Source of the DNA: Cryphonectria parasitica EP155
Lineage: Eukaryota > Ascomycota > Sordariomycetes > Diaporthales > Cryphonectriaceae
DNA length: 64,000 nt
NCBI RefSeq assembly: GCF_011745365.1
Contig: NW_024468916.1
Span: 665,630-729,629, forward strand
Direction: 5' to 3'
The position numbers and the translations under genes were made by a program. This document shows positions 34,801 to 47,354 of this stretch, one piece after another. Within the stretch, counting starts at the first letter, position 1. Each line of letters begins with the position of its first letter. The notes under the pieces are model-generated. The model saw nothing but the letters and a program-made list of their open reading frames with translations, made no database searches and was not told the DNA's origin.

Positions 34801-35499
34801 CCAGTTTCATTAAATGCCTTCGAGCTACGTGGGAAAACATACCGATCTCCATTCGGAACCCGCATTTCAGCCTGAACTCGTCATTGGCGTTGTCGATATC
34901 GGAGTGGTGGAGTACATTAGTGCCTCATATCAGTATATGGGCGCCGCTATATATCATAGACACCGCTGACTTTGTTGAAGTAAGTTTTGTCCTGAACGCT
35001 TCCCTGCTGCTAGTATGCCACCGCGTTTGCTAACTAACTTTGGCAGTTTGAACTTGTCCCCCATCCTGAGGGCAAAGATGCGTTTCCGGACTACTTCACA
35101 TCCGGCTGCTGGCCTCCGCCAGACAACAGGCAGTACCGCTACAACCCAGTTCCCATGAAGTGTGCAAAGACGATCAACCTGTGGCATATGCGCCAGCCAG
35201 GTCCCCACACGGAGTTCTACTGGCACAATACCGTGCCGAAGAAACTGGACGGTCCGCTTCACCGGCCACCGGGAACCTTAGAGAATGTCGTGGGCTACGG
35301 GGTGCGTATCAACGAGAGGCTAAATGATGTGTTGATTCTCTGGTGGTCTTTGGTTCTCATTCTACTCACTGGCCTATTCATATTCGTGTACTCCAAGTGC
35401 ACAGGCGATAATTCCTCAGCATTCGGATTGGGTGCGTACCTGGTGGCGGCACTCACAATTTACGTACAGCTGCAGTATGCTTGGTGGAAGAGGATATGA
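31832..35499 (+). CDS. large fungal membrane protein with two GC-AG introns (hypothetical)
   Basis: Model: join(31832..32165, 32244..33662, 33713..34242, 34317..34979, 35047..35499), 1132 aa. Introns 3 and 4 are ordinary GT-AG. Introns 1 and 2 have AG|GCAAGT donors, each phase 1 and each needed to join otherwise separate reading frames; intron 2 has a perfect TACTAAC branch point. The N-terminal 300 residues are low-complexity and Pro-rich. The middle includes IDWVERRRVSRNSKIKQL and an AAKFTGSDSELLELYTEVCQ block. The motif WYLCGCGQHAYIDVREL follows the third splice. Near the C-terminus come FELVPHPEGKD and the aromatic YRYNPVPMK region, then two hydrophobic spans (DVLILWWSLVLILLTGLFIF and AYLVAALTIYVQLQYAWW). 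I recognise the overall build as a lineage-specific fungal family of unknown function; an alternative is two adjacent genes, with a break near 32215. Confidence 0.6.
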
Positions 35500-35759
35500 G
35501 GTAGATATTGCGAGATGAAAGTTGATATGTGAGCAAGTAAAAATGAAAGACGATGATTCTCCTGCCTCTTAAATGTGTAGAACGGTAGGGTAAGGGTTAG
35601 GGTAAAAATGCTTCTCGTCGCTCCTTCTGCTCCGTCCTCGGCACCGTTGCCAAGTAACTTCCTGACCGGAGTGACAAACTGAAAGTGAACTGAAAGAGGA
35701 GTAAAAAGACACATTCATCCTGTCTCATACCCGACATTCTTGTACAAGCAGCAGACAAG

Positions 35760-36877
35760 ATGGCGCCCGATCTCTCATCCCAGAACATCTGCTTCATCGG
35801 TATGTAAAAAAGGCCCACCAGCTAGATTGAGCAACAACCCCATCTCCCGCTCTTCCTCTCTTTTTTCTTCTTCTCCAGATATATACACAGGCTAACATCG
35901 TATTAGGAGGAGGCAACATGGCGGCAGCCATCATCTCAGGCCTGGTCGCCACATCCTTCTCGTCCTCCAAGTCCCAGATCCACGTCTCAGAGCCCTGGGA
36001 CGTGAACCGCAACAAGATGGCCGCCCTCGGCGTCCGCACCACCTCCTCCAACGCCGAGGCCGCCACGGGCGCCAACATCCTCATCCTGGCCGTGAAGCCA
36101 CAGGTCGCCAAGGAAGTGTGCCAGGAGCTCGCGGGCGTGTGGTCCGGCGCATCCTCAGCGGACAAGGGCGCCGAGGAGCCGCAGGCCAAGAGGGCCAAGG
36201 TCGAGGGCGAGGGCGAGCTGCCCCTGGTCGTGAGCATCGCGGCTGGCATCACGGCCGAGAGCCTGCGCAAGTGGTGCACCACCTCGGACGGCCGGACGCC
36301 TCCCGTGGTCAGGGTGATGCCCAACACGCCTGCGCTGCTGGGCGAGGGCGCCTCGGGCCTCTTTGCCGGGGCCGAGGTCAGCTCTGAGCAAAAGGACCAG
36401 GTCACGGCGCTGTTGGGCAGTGTGAGCAAGACGACTGAGTGGGTCGAGAAGGAGGAGTTGTTGGATGTCGTCACGGGTCTGTCTGGTATGTGTGGCCCCC
36501 TCTTACCCTCTCGGCACTTTTTTTTTTGTTTATTGCAACCACTTGAAAACTGAACAATGAACGTAGGCTCCGGCCCCGCCTATTTTTTCGCCATGGTAGA
36601 GCACCTCATCACCGCCGCAACCAAGCTCGGTCTGTCAGAAGAACAGGCCACCCGCCTGGCCAAGCAGACGTGTCTCGGCGCAGGCAAGATGCTCGTCGAG
36701 GCAGATGCCGAGACTACACCGTCGCAACTGCGCAGGAACGTCACGAGTCCCAAGGGCACGACCGAGGCGGCGCTCAAGAGTTTTGAGGCGTCAGGGTTCG
36801 AGGCGATCGTGGACAAGGCTGTGAAGGCTGCTACGGACAGGGGGGAGGAGCTCGGCAGAACGCTGGGGGAGATGTGA
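35760..36877 (+). CDS. PRO3: pyrroline-5-carboxylate reductase
   Basis: Model: join(35760..35799, 35907..36485, 36567..36877), 309 aa, with two phase-1 introns (GTATGT donors). It catalyses the last step of proline synthesis, NAD(P)H-dependent reduction of delta-1-pyrroline-5-carboxylate, in the cytosol. The Rossmann nucleotide loop ICFIGGGNMAAAI is rebuilt across intron 1. Next come ILAVKPQ, VVSIAAGIT and the family motif RVMPNTPALLGEGASGLF. The C-terminal dimer domain is LSGSGPAYFFAMVEHL, again joined across a splice, and QLRRNVTSPKGTTEAALKSFE. A hydrophilic insert (residues about 90-110, ADKGAEEPQAKRAKVEGEG) lengthens one surface loop relative to bacterial ProC; it also looks like a basic nuclear signal but is probably just a loop. 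It converges on the Ca2+/H+ exchanger. Confidence 0.95.
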
Positions 36878-37420
36878 GCAGTCGGGTGATGAGAGGATGT
36901 GAAAAGGTTGAAATGACTCCGTATCTTGACTTGGACGAGGTCGTGTGCTTCGTCCAGCCTAATATCTTGGGTGTGGAGCAAAAATGGTACAAAGAGGAAA
37001 AGGAGCGGCTAGTCAGATTGCGCATCCGGTCAGGAGTCATTGAGATTGACAGCATTCAACGAATAAATACAGAAGACTCGTATTGATACCAAGGCCCCAA
37101 AGCGCCTGAGCTGTGATGGTACAGAAACTTACTCACCAAAGTCCCCTAAATTTTGTATAATACAACAAGACTACAATCGCGCCCAAGAATTTTGATGCGC
37201 AAGGCTGTCCCTTCTTTTGCTATTCCGCCGAGAAACCCACTCAACCCTTCCACAACAACTAAAAAGCACAAAAATCCCTGTTAAGGAGGTTAGGGGTGCA
37301 GAGACGGCGTTTGAAAGTTGAACCTGCTCTGTTGTTGCCGGTGCTTCCTGCACGAAGGTATCGGTTCCGATCAATGTCATTGGACGTAGAATCGCAAACT
37401 CTGAGCTCTGGTTAAGAGAT
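36878..37420. other. intergenic between convergent genes, 543 bp
   Basis: 3' spacer between the reductase and the exchanger. I see no gene or repeat. Confidence 0.5.
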
Positions 37421-39071
37421 CTAGCGCAGCCTCAAGAGCGAGAGGAGCGGGTTTGCCACATCACGATCGAGCGCGTCGCTAGGAGTAGCATAAAACGCGA
37501 GAGCGATGATGATATAGAGACCGAACAGCATTGCTCCCTCCAGGTAGTTCGATCTGCCGTCCTGAACCACGTACGTGACGACCAGTACGGAGATGAAGAA
37601 GGCGACAGTCTCGAAGGTCTCGAACTGGAAGTCCATCTCTTTGCCCATCGCCCAGCCCAAAAGCACGAGGAAGGGTGTGACGAGCAGAGCGATCTGGATG
37701 CTGGATCCGACTGCGACTCCCATAGCCTATAATTATTGTACATCAGCTTGAGCCTCTCGCGTAAAGGTTACTTAGTGCATGCCGAGAAGGGAAGTAACTC
37801 ACGAGGTCCATCTTGTCCCTGATGGCAACGACACAGGCCGTTACATGTTCCGCCGCGTTACCCACGATGGGGATCAAAATCAACCCAATGAAGTTCTTGC
37901 TAATCTTCCCAGTAGCGACAATATCGTCAATGCTGTCCACAAGGTAGTCCGCGCAGAAGGAGATGACAACTGTCACGCCGATGAGGACCGCGGCGGCAGA
38001 CCACGCGCTTATGGAAGCCTCCTCTGGCTCTTCGCCTTCCTGAGCGTCCGAACCCTGCGGCGCCTCGGGATTGAACAGGTTCTTATGTGTCCGGAGCTGG
38101 AAGTAGAGATAGAGCACGTAGAGGAGGAGCAAGATAATGGCTGTCCCACGCGAGAGGATGAGGATGCTCTCGGTCGCAGCGTCTGGGTTCTTTCCTTTCT
38201 CAATGACCATGGCGAGGGTGGCGGGGATCACCATAGATGCTGCCGACAGCGCCATCAAGGAGCAGGCGGTCTGCGCCGTGCCAGATGCAAATTGCTGTTC
38301 TGATCCAGAGCCACTGCCATCTCTCATGTTGTTGCAGACACCTCCCAGGAAGAAGCACATGCCCATGACGAGAAGCAGATTGGACAGAATCGAACCCAAC
38401 ATAGACGACTTCACGACTTCAATCTGGTCGTTCTGGAGAGCAATGATGCTCACCTATCCCCCAAATATGTCAGCACGTCACGCCACAAATAGCGGCCGGA
38501 TGGCGTCGTCACTTACAATCAGCTCGACGGCATTGCCAAAGGTGGCATTGAGCAGACCGCCAAGGGTCTCACCAAGCCTGACTGAGATTTCTTCGGTCGC
38601 GAAGGAGAGAATGGAGGCGAGAGGAATGATGGCAAAGAAGTTGAGAGTAAAGACAGCCGTGGAGCCCCACTCCAGAGCACCGGCGATCAGACCGAGCGGC
38701 ACAAAGACGAGGAGGAAGTTCACATAATCTGATGAGTGATGAGCGCGTGCAATAACTTGGGGAGGAAGTCCGGCTCATGCGGGCAAGGCCTCACACACAA
38801 GGCGGACATGAGATAACATACTGCTGAGGAGAGTAACCTTGAAGACGTTGAAGCAGTGCACCGGCCATCTGATGAATGGGTTTGGATGGTCGAGGCCGGG
38901 GGTCTTCTTCGGGTTAAGGAAGACCTGCCGCCAGAAGACCTTACGGCTGTCGTTGTCGGCGCCGGCGCCGTTCGCTAGAAGAGGTGAACCCTCATGGGCG
39001 GTATGGGATGCGCCCTCGCCGGAATTGGGGTTGCCATTAGGCCTGAAGCCAGGTATAGGGTTGGTGCCCAT
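37421..39071 (-). CDS. VCX1: vacuolar Ca2+/H+ antiporter (CAX family)
   Basis: Model: complement(join(37421..37726, 37803..38453, 38517..38728, 38822..39071)), 472 aa, all phases closing. The protein loads the vacuole with calcium in exchange for protons. The two inverted alpha-repeat motifs of the family are present: [10 protein letters not shown] in the first half, split by a phase-0 intron, and [13 protein letters not shown] in the second. About eleven membrane spans can be traced, for example [39 protein letters not shown] and [18 protein letters not shown]. An acidic loop ([14 protein letters not shown]) divides the halves, as usual. The cytosolic N-terminus of about 80 residues is hydrophilic and may hold an autoinhibitory segment; that is an inference. 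It diverges from STN1 with 1.97 kb between starts. Confidence 0.93.
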
Positions 39072-41040
39072 TTTCTTGATCGTTCTTTTGAAGGGGACGG
39101 TGACTGTGTTGCGACAAGCCGCATGGCTATTTGATTAGCGCTCCTGCTTGAGTCTCGACCACTTAAGCACCGGATAGCTCGAGATGGAGCTGACGGCTGC
39201 CGGGCCTGGGCGAGGGACGGGGAGCTGAGCTGGACGCCGTAGATGAGGAAGATAATGAGGCAGCGAGGTTGGGCATGAACTCAAATATGGTCGGTGGGTA
39301 GATAGTGGTGGCATGGGGTAAATGGAAGAGAGTGGAGGAGAATGATGGGGCGATTAAGAGGAGAAAAGATAGTGAGTGTGCTTGGCCTGTGAAACAAGCA
39401 CAATGCGTAGTGTGGGAGGCTGTGCAGAATGAAGGAGGATGCCGTGTGGGCGGTCTGGTTTGGTTAGATTGCTACTCACCATAAACCATATTCACAGGCA
39501 GACCAACTCTTCTCGGGTCGTCGCTGCAGTGGTGGAGGCAGATTGGCTAGGTCCAGGTGGATTTTGATGCCAAGGCTCTACGACGACTGGGCAGAGGCAG
39601 TACCAAGTCTCGGCAGGCGTTCCTAGGTCCGGCGCAAGAATCGCAGGTGATCAACTTGGTATTGTGAGGAGAAATACCAGAAGCAACCAAGTGCTGAAAA
39701 TATGCCGTGAGCGACACAGAGACGTTATACCTAAAACGTGGATGCTAGCTCTGGCGATTGTCCCTTTCTTGCAGCGAATGGGTGAGCGGGTACAGATTTC
39801 TAAGTTGTCGATGACGGCCTTGCTGGGCTTAGCCCGCTGGGGCTGTGGCTGGAACCAGGCGGGTGGAACTATGCGGTCGAGTTCGGAGATTTCTGGTGTT
39901 GCTCAAGGGTCCTGGAAGATCCCGAGCAATGACGACAAGATTATCAGAGCTGTGTTGCGTGTACGAAAGAGATGAGCTTCGCTGATGAGTGGATTTGCTT
40001 GCTCACGAGGGCTGGCAGCAAAATTTATCGAGAACGTGGTGGAAGGTGGCTGTGATTGCTTGGATGTGGATTATGTGTGGGTGGTACTGGACGATGATGT
40101 CGAGAAAAGGACGGAGAGAGGGAAAAGAGAAGTAGGACCGAGCTCACCTTGAAGCTATCAAGTCCCGGAATAATTGTACACGCACAACAAAAGGGAAAGC
40201 TTCAGCTAACCCCTGCCCTACAATGACAGCTCACCTACGTATCCGTCCTGCAGAACTGATACCGCAAGTTGAGAGGTAGATAGACAGTTGGCGGACGAAG
40301 TCCTTCCACGTCACCGTGCCTCAAGCTTAAATACAGACACCAATGGAGAAGGGAAACAAAGTAGAGGAGGGACGAGGACGAGGAGCAAGAAGAGGAAGAA
40401 GATGTCTCGATGTTCGATGGGAAATGTACGATCTTTTACAACAATGCGTGTTTTAACAACCAGGAAGCACGCGTGGCTCGCCAAACGCTACGTCAGATTG
40501 GCCAATGGATAGAATCAGGATACTATGACACTTGAGAGTAAATGAATAGGTAGGTCATTAAACTTTTGGCCATCTCCACATTTCCACCTGCAATCTTGCA
40601 CTTGGCACGGTGGGCGGCCTCCCCTGCTCTAAGAAAAGCAGTCGGGGTGGGTCGGTCGTGCCTGTCAGCAACTTATCGTACCTGCTGACTTATCGATAAA
40701 GCACTTCACGTCATGTCAGACGAAAGACGGTAGAGTTCCTGAGACGGGTCTCGCCGTGCAGCACTCTTCGACAAAAACAACAACAACCACTAAACTGACA
40801 TAACCTTGGGACAGGTCTGAGTTGAGCCGCCGCAACCTATGGACGCCACAAACGACGACAACCACGACTCCCCGGTGTCATGAACTGGGCCACGGCGTCC
40901 ACCACGCCCTGCATGACATTTGGCTGGGTGCCGGACGGAGATATATTTTCTCCCAAGCACACGATGCGGCATGTTGCCTGAGACAACACACGACCTCTCA
41001 TCTTTGACGCGGTTCTGCTGAACCGGGCAGTCCTGAAAAG
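39072..41040. other. divergent intergenic region, 1.97 kb
   Basis: Between the antiporter (minus) and STN1 (plus). No gene is supported; the small ORFs at 39664-39975 and 40837-41199 have no recognisable content. A TTATCGATAA-like palindromic word lies near 40692. Confidence 0.5.
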
Positions 41041-41779
41041 ATGGCCACAAAGACGAGCAGGCCGCTGCCCGGGAGGCGCGAGGACATCGAGCACAGAGAC
41101 GGTCTCCCATTTTACCCTCAGTACTGTTTTAGGCTCTCTCCGACCATCAACACCTACTGCCATCTTCGAGCCCACGACATTGATGCCCTCACGATTCATT
41201 CAGGATTTCGAGGTATGTATTCGACACATGGCCTCTCTGCAAGCGATCATAACGCTCATATATCATACAGGGCAGAATGTCTTCTTCCATCTCAACCACC
41301 CAGTCCAATGGGTCCGCATCGCAGGCATGGTTGTCGCTATCGATGAATATGTTGGACGCCGAATCTATACCGTCGACGACAGCAGTGGCGTGTGTATCGA
41401 GTGCACAGTCAACACTCCCAAGCCTGACGCTATCGGCAAGCTTGATACTGAATCTACTCGGCCCGAGCAACCGAGGAATTCTAAGACTACGAGCACGATT
41501 ACAACTACGACTACGACCACCACTGACACAATACCCAAGGTCACGGTCCCAGCAGATGTCGACGTCGGTACGATTGTCGACATCAAGGGTGGTCTGGCGC
41601 TATACAGGGGTTACAAGCAGGTCAAGGCGCTCAAGGTGACCATCCTACGCTCAACGGAGCAGGAAGTGGCTTTCTGGGAGAAGATCAAGCAGTTCCGGGA
41701 AAACGTACTGGAAACGCCATGGAAGCTCACCGAAAAGGAGGTCAGAAAATGTCGCAAGGACGAGGAGAGGCGGAGATAG
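41041..41779 (+). CDS. STN1: telomere-capping CST subunit Stn1 (OB-fold protein)
   Basis: Model: join(41041..41212, 41271..41779), 226 aa, with one phase-1 intron (GTATGT donor, ATACAG acceptor). Stn1 binds single-stranded telomeric DNA with Ten1 and limits telomerase and resection in the nucleus. The N-terminus (LPFYPQYCFRLSPTINTYCH, then AHDIDALTIHSGF) leads into the OB fold: QNVFFHLNHPVQWVRIAGMV, VAIDEYVGRRIYTVDDSSGV, and later VDVGTIVDIKGGLALYRGYK plus QVKALKVTILRSTEQEVAFW. A threonine-rich loop (about eight consecutive Thr) separates the fold halves. The protein ends in a basic helix (WKLTEKEVRKCRKDEERRR) and lacks the C-terminal winged-helix part of yeast and human Stn1, as is usual for fission-yeast-like and filamentous forms I can recall only roughly. 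Confidence 0.88.
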
Positions 41780-44684
41780 GCCGGCGTATCTCTCTCTGGA
41801 GCGCGTTGAACAGCAACAGTGGTCCCCTGGTCCAATGCGCCATCAACACTGAGAGACTGGGACACGTCAATGTCACCCCAATACCCAAGGATGCAACGAA
41901 GAAGGCCACTCGAGCAACGCCACAAAGCCAACTGAAGAAGAAACAAGAATAGGAAGACCACTCGCAGACCAGCCGAGCACCTCATACCCTCGTGTAAGGT
42001 ACGCATCCGCTGCTGAGATTCGGCGCAGCTCTGTTCTGATCCATGCACGAGGACGAGCTGGCTCCCCCCAGAGACTACTGTGCCAGAGGCACGTAGGTTG
42101 CCCATGGACATCATTCTTTCTCCTTTTGTCAACTCAAAGAACATTACCAGCGTGAAAGCAGTCGAGAGTCGCCGCTGCCTTTGCTCAACGCGGCACGACT
42201 AAAAGCGCCACTTGGGGTTTCACCCACTTATGAATGGACATCCGTCGCCTTTTGAACTACAACTCCTTATTTGGGATGTCTGGGTTGCGATTTGGATCCG
42301 GTCAAGGCTGGACTGCATGTACTTTGGTTAAACTGGGATGGCTCTTGGGAGCGGTCGCAACGCTGGAGATGTGATCTGCCAGCTTACCGCCTCATACATT
42401 GAAGACCTGTCATCATGAACATGAAGGTCACCGGCGACTTTACTTCTGGGCTAGTAGACGCTGCCTCACTGGACAGGTCTGTGCGCCACCATGTGACGGC
42501 ACTCACTCAGCCGTTGCAGTTCCGAAGGGAGCAGTCGAGAAGGAGTGCTGGCCGTTCTGGAAACACGGGAGTTCCCCCTTCCTCCCCGTCCCCTTCCCCC
42601 GGGGAGTTGTTCAAGAACACAGAGTGCATTCCCTTAAGAGATTGAACAACGACCTTCCCGCTCGGGCTACCCGATGTCGTACGTATAAATACACCCCCGG
42701 TCACGCGAAGGATTGGGTAAGCAAATAGGGCGCCTCGCATGTGTACCCACCGCGCACGACTTCCCGGATGACTTCTGCATACCACGCAATATTGGAGGTT
42801 CTGGCGTGCACGAAACCTTCTCTTACTTCCCCATTCTGGTCGTATCCCGATCCTCTGTGTTTGACACGGAATCCTGCCTTTGTGGAGGCCGTGCTGTTCA
42901 AGTAGGACACATGAACTTTGGTATCGGGCCGGCCGTGATTAGAAACATCAGCAGTGGTTGGTCTGGCCGAGAGAAGGAACGGGAATAAATAGCATCGGTT
43001 GGCTTCTCTCGTGTTACACAATCGCAGCAGGTGGCTGTCGTAAAAGGTTAGGGTTGTTGACGGTAAGCGGGAGAGTGAACAACCTGCATGAGAGAAAGAG
43101 AGCTCTCTCATCACCGGCTGCGTGACCAGGAAGCCCGCAGTGCGTGATACCCATCGACGGCCAGGTTGCATACTGATGAGAAAAGGGGAGGGCTCCAGAC
43201 TTACCTCTACGGAATGTTCCGTACACGAAGGTCCACGTATGGCGAGTGCGAAGGGGATCTGAGTGTGAGTGGCAACCGATAGAGCATGGGGGGCCTCGGG
43301 TGGCGCTGCTAATGAATTGGGGCTGTTCCGGCATGTCTCAGCCGGGGCGGACACCCAGCAGCTCTTGATCTGGGTCTCCGGGTGCTTGTGTTGGCTTATA
43401 CGACATAACCACGTGGATTGCTCGTGTCTTTTTTGCCGTCATGTTGCAGTGGTCCAGTTAGAAACGTGCCCAGTTGTGCTGTGGGAACCCGGCATTGCAC
43501 GTCAAGCCTTTTCCTGCTTCTCCTTCCTTTGCTTTTCCCACTTTTCCCTCCCTCGCTACCGTCCGGTCACTCACTGCGTATCTGAATTACCTCTTCTGTT
43601 TTCAGGTGGTGCTCCCAGAGAGCAAAGAATCCAAGCCCATCCATGAACGTGGTCAGACCTTTTAAAGAAGATGATGCATTTCTGACAAAGCAATACGAAC
43701 AGTGGCAAATAGTTCCCGCTTATGCGGAACGGTAACAGGGTTAAGCGATGCGAACGAGATGTAGACGGAGGTGCGACTGGTTTGCAGGCTAGAAGACGTA
43801 TAGAGCTTCTAGAAAAGTGATGTATCAGGAACAATTTCCACCGGCCAGCGAATGCGGCTTGATGCAGGGGGAAGGTCAGCGACATGTGGTGGCACCTGTG
43901 TTCAGGGTTGCTACCATAGTTATTAGATAATAATAATCAGAATCTGTCCGTCCTATTCCTTCCCGTGTCCTGTCTGAGGAGATTTAAACGTGACTTTGCA
44001 ACAAGTCTTGGGCTGGAGGTGGCACAGCTGAAAATGGGTGGTCTGTCCCTTTGTGTAAGCTTGTGGCAGATAGACAATTTTAGGTAAGAAGTTGTGGGTA
44101 AGAAAAGGGTGGTACAGCAGTGAAGACAGAGAGACAGCGAGTGCCAAGTGGATTACGGAGGATTCAATTACAACCGTAAAAGGAGGTGTGATGAGTGGCC
44201 AAAGAAAAGACAGTGTCCATGTGTCCATGTGTCCGTGTCTGTCTGTGCCTGTGTCTGTGTCATCGTCATCATCCACTGGTCACCGCAGGAGGGAGTGGGT
44301 GTGACACATGATATGGTGGGTTGGATGCTACAGAGACACGTGTCGAGCAGGTTGGGGAAGCTGCAGGAAGCAAGCACCGGCGATATGAACCTTAGAGGAG
44401 GAGCAGGTAAGTTTTTCAGAGAGTCATGTTGCAGGCGGCAGCAACGATAGATTCTGATCTCGAAAGTTCACTGAACATGCACGAGGGAGAGGAAGAAGCA
44501 CAGAGAAAAGACAGAGGAGACAGAAGAGAGCTGTAGAGTAGAGGGAGGGTGTTGAAGACGTGGTCAAGAAAATAAAGGAGAGAATCACAACAGCCGACTA
44601 ATTTATCAGGACCTGTGTATCTCTGATGACTACGGTATCCTCTTACGATGTGACCCATCACAAGTTGTAATCAATGACTACTAG

Positions 44685-44757
<73 letters not shown>

Positions 44758-47354
44758 CTCTGAGGCAAGCCACAACCGAGGTGGAAGTGTGGAAATCTGA
44801 GAGAAGATAGGTGAAAGGAGGGAGAGAGAGGCATAGAAGAGAGAAAGAGGGTGACGGGAAGGATTAGTCGAAGCTGGGATTTGCGCCCATGGACCTCCGC
44901 TGCAATCCACTGATTGACCCTGAGTGCCCTGCTAGTTCCGTGCCGCCTCCTCCACATCTGGGCACCCTCCGCTGCTCTGGTGACACCCCCCCCCCTCCTG
45001 TCTGATCCCATCTGCAACCTCCCTCTCCTACCCAATCACCTCTACCTTGACTCGTAACCCTCAAGGCCTGTCTGGTGCTGTGGGGGGGCAGCGCTGCAAT
45101 CTGGGCTTTGATGTTGCTTCTTCATCTTGTGTACTGTGGTGCAGGGCCGGTCTGGTCTCTTGGCCGGATGGTTTTGGGTAAAGGCAAAGTGGGTGTAGAG
45201 GGATGGATGGAAAAAGGGAGAGAAGAGGGGTGCATTTCTAGTGATAATGAACTGGTGATGGCCCACCCCTTCACACCTGCGCCGAGGCCAAGGGAAGATG
45301 TCAATTCAATGAAGCATTGATCAGCACAGCGAACCCCAGCGAATGACCCTAACCATACAGCATTTGGGGGCCTTACCCGGGAGATGGGGGGAAGGAGGGA
45401 AGGGGCAAGAGGGGGTGGGAAGGTGGAGGGGTTCGATAGATTGCACAGGTGGTGCCGCTTCCCCGTGCCCCCCCAATGGCCCTTGCCTGCGTGTGCGCTG
45501 TACTGACCTGTAATTTTTCTCTCTTTTGTTAAGATAAACCGGTTGTCAGCAGGATGGGATGGGCCTACTAGCTCTAAAAGGTGCTAGGGGATCTCATTGC
45601 GGCTGCATTGCTATGGGACCACCTGCATCTGCACATTGAGAGCGAGAGAAGAAGGATTGGTGCCCAGAAAATGCGAGGGAAGGGTTGAGAGATTTCCATC
45701 GACGGAGAGTCCTACAGAGACATGTACCTTCAACACAGCAGAGGGGCTGTACTTTTATTCTATATAAGGTTGGTCTAACCAAAAGGAAATTTGCTGACCC
45801 TACCACAAAGTACATGGCATGACTGGATTCCTTTAGCCTCCTACAAGAATCTTCTTCGTGATATAGTTACCTACATAGCAGCATCTTAGCATACCATGTA
45901 AATCTACGAACGTGCGTAAGTACTTACGTGGTAATTGGTAGTAGCAGGAGCAGGAGCAGGAGCAGCAGGAGGAGGGTATAGTAATACGGAGAACATGATC
46001 CAGGTAAACACATAAGCACCGCAGCACCCCTGCCTTGTCTTCCCGCAACCTGCGCTACAGGTCTTGTCCACTTATGTATCAGGCATACTCCTGCTGGCCA
46101 CCTCTACAGTCGAACTTTTGAACCTTTGCTGCATTTCATAGAAACAATAAAAAGATAATACGAAGAAGAAGAGTATTCTATTTTCAAAGAAAAGAAAGAA
46201 GAAGAGAAAAAGGGGCTAGGCGGAGAAGAGGAGGAGGCTGGTTCAAGGTGAACGAATGAGAGTGACCTGGCTTAGGATCTGTGGTGGTTTGGAACGCCAT
46301 CTGCGTGGCAGGCCGGGCCCAGGCCAGTTCAGGCAAGGTGCTCCTCTCTGGGCATGCTGCATCCTTCCATTTCCATTTCCATTTCCATCTCCATCTGTGC
46401 AATGCTTCGTAGGTCATGCCTTCTGCTTTGCTTTCAGCCTTTCAATCCAATCTGGTTTATCCTGTCATCTCTTCGTCAACCACCAAAATAAAGCCATATC
46501 CAACACGATCCAGCCCACGCTCCACTCCCACTCCAGTGCAGATCAGGCTGCCGAGGGAGGTGTGGCAGCTTATCCCTCCCTTCTTGACCTCTTCCTGCTT
46601 CTCGTCCTCTCCACATCAAACATCCATTTCGATCCATACTTACCAACCAACCCCCTAACTGCCAACGCCCACGACCAGAAACAAACGCGCGCGCGCACAC
46701 GCACACGCCATCTCATCCCATCCATCCCCTCTGACGGCCCTGTAGCTTGTCACCTTTCCCTTGTGACTGGCTCCCTGGAGACCTGGACCTGGACCCGGAC
46801 CAGGACCCGCTGACTGTGGTCTGCTACCCTTGTACCCTTCCCTCCTATACTCCGTTACTTACTCTACCATACTTTCTTGTCCCCTCCGTACCAAGCGAGT
46901 ACTTGCTCGCTCGCGTTTGCACCTTCTGCTTGCTCTGCTGCACAGGTACCCCCGTTCCATATCCTGTTGTAGGTACGCTCTTCATTCCGTCTCAAGCACT
47001 CTGTCATCTGTCTCTTTTTTCTTTACTCTTATTTTTCTTCTTCTTTTTCATTTAGCTACTTGTTTCCTTTTTTGCCATCCCGCTTTGACCCAGTCTTTTG
47101 TATCTCCACCCTCAAATCTCCTTGTCCTGGTGCCGGCCCTTCATACTCGCTCGGCAATCTTGCCTTTGTCCTTCACCAAACTCTAACCATCCAACAAGAC
47201 AGACACGACACCACCATCCTATCGCTCCCCCCTTCGACTTCCTCCTTCCGTCCCTCGATCCATATCCGGCCTGCCATCGATCTTGCTCGAAACTTGACAA
47301 CTTCGAGTCCGAGTCGAATGTTCGCAGAGATTGACAATCGGGCAGGTCGCTCCA
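41780..47354. other. gene-free stretch, 5.6 kb
   Basis: The longest interval without a supported gene. It holds a long CA microsatellite (44688-44756), several short GT/TC-rich tracts, a TTTCCA repeat (about 46370-46395) and, from about 46340 on, a pyrimidine-rich leader for the kinase gene. Minus-strand ORF 42701-43354 (217 codons) and plus-strand ORF 46256-46813 (185 codons) were judged non-coding from composition. Confidence 0.5.
44688..44756. repeat. (CA)n microsatellite, about 34 units
   Basis: An uninterrupted CA run of about 69 nt in the gene-free stretch. Confidence 0.97.

Noticed and set aside
42701..43354. 217-codon minus-strand ORF
   Set aside because: No recognisable motif, no hydrophobic or domain pattern, and composition like the surrounding non-coding DNA.
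46256..46813. 185-codon plus-strand ORF
   Set aside because: Built largely from low-complexity TTTCCA and CGCA/GACCTG repeats in the probable kinase leader; no protein-like features.
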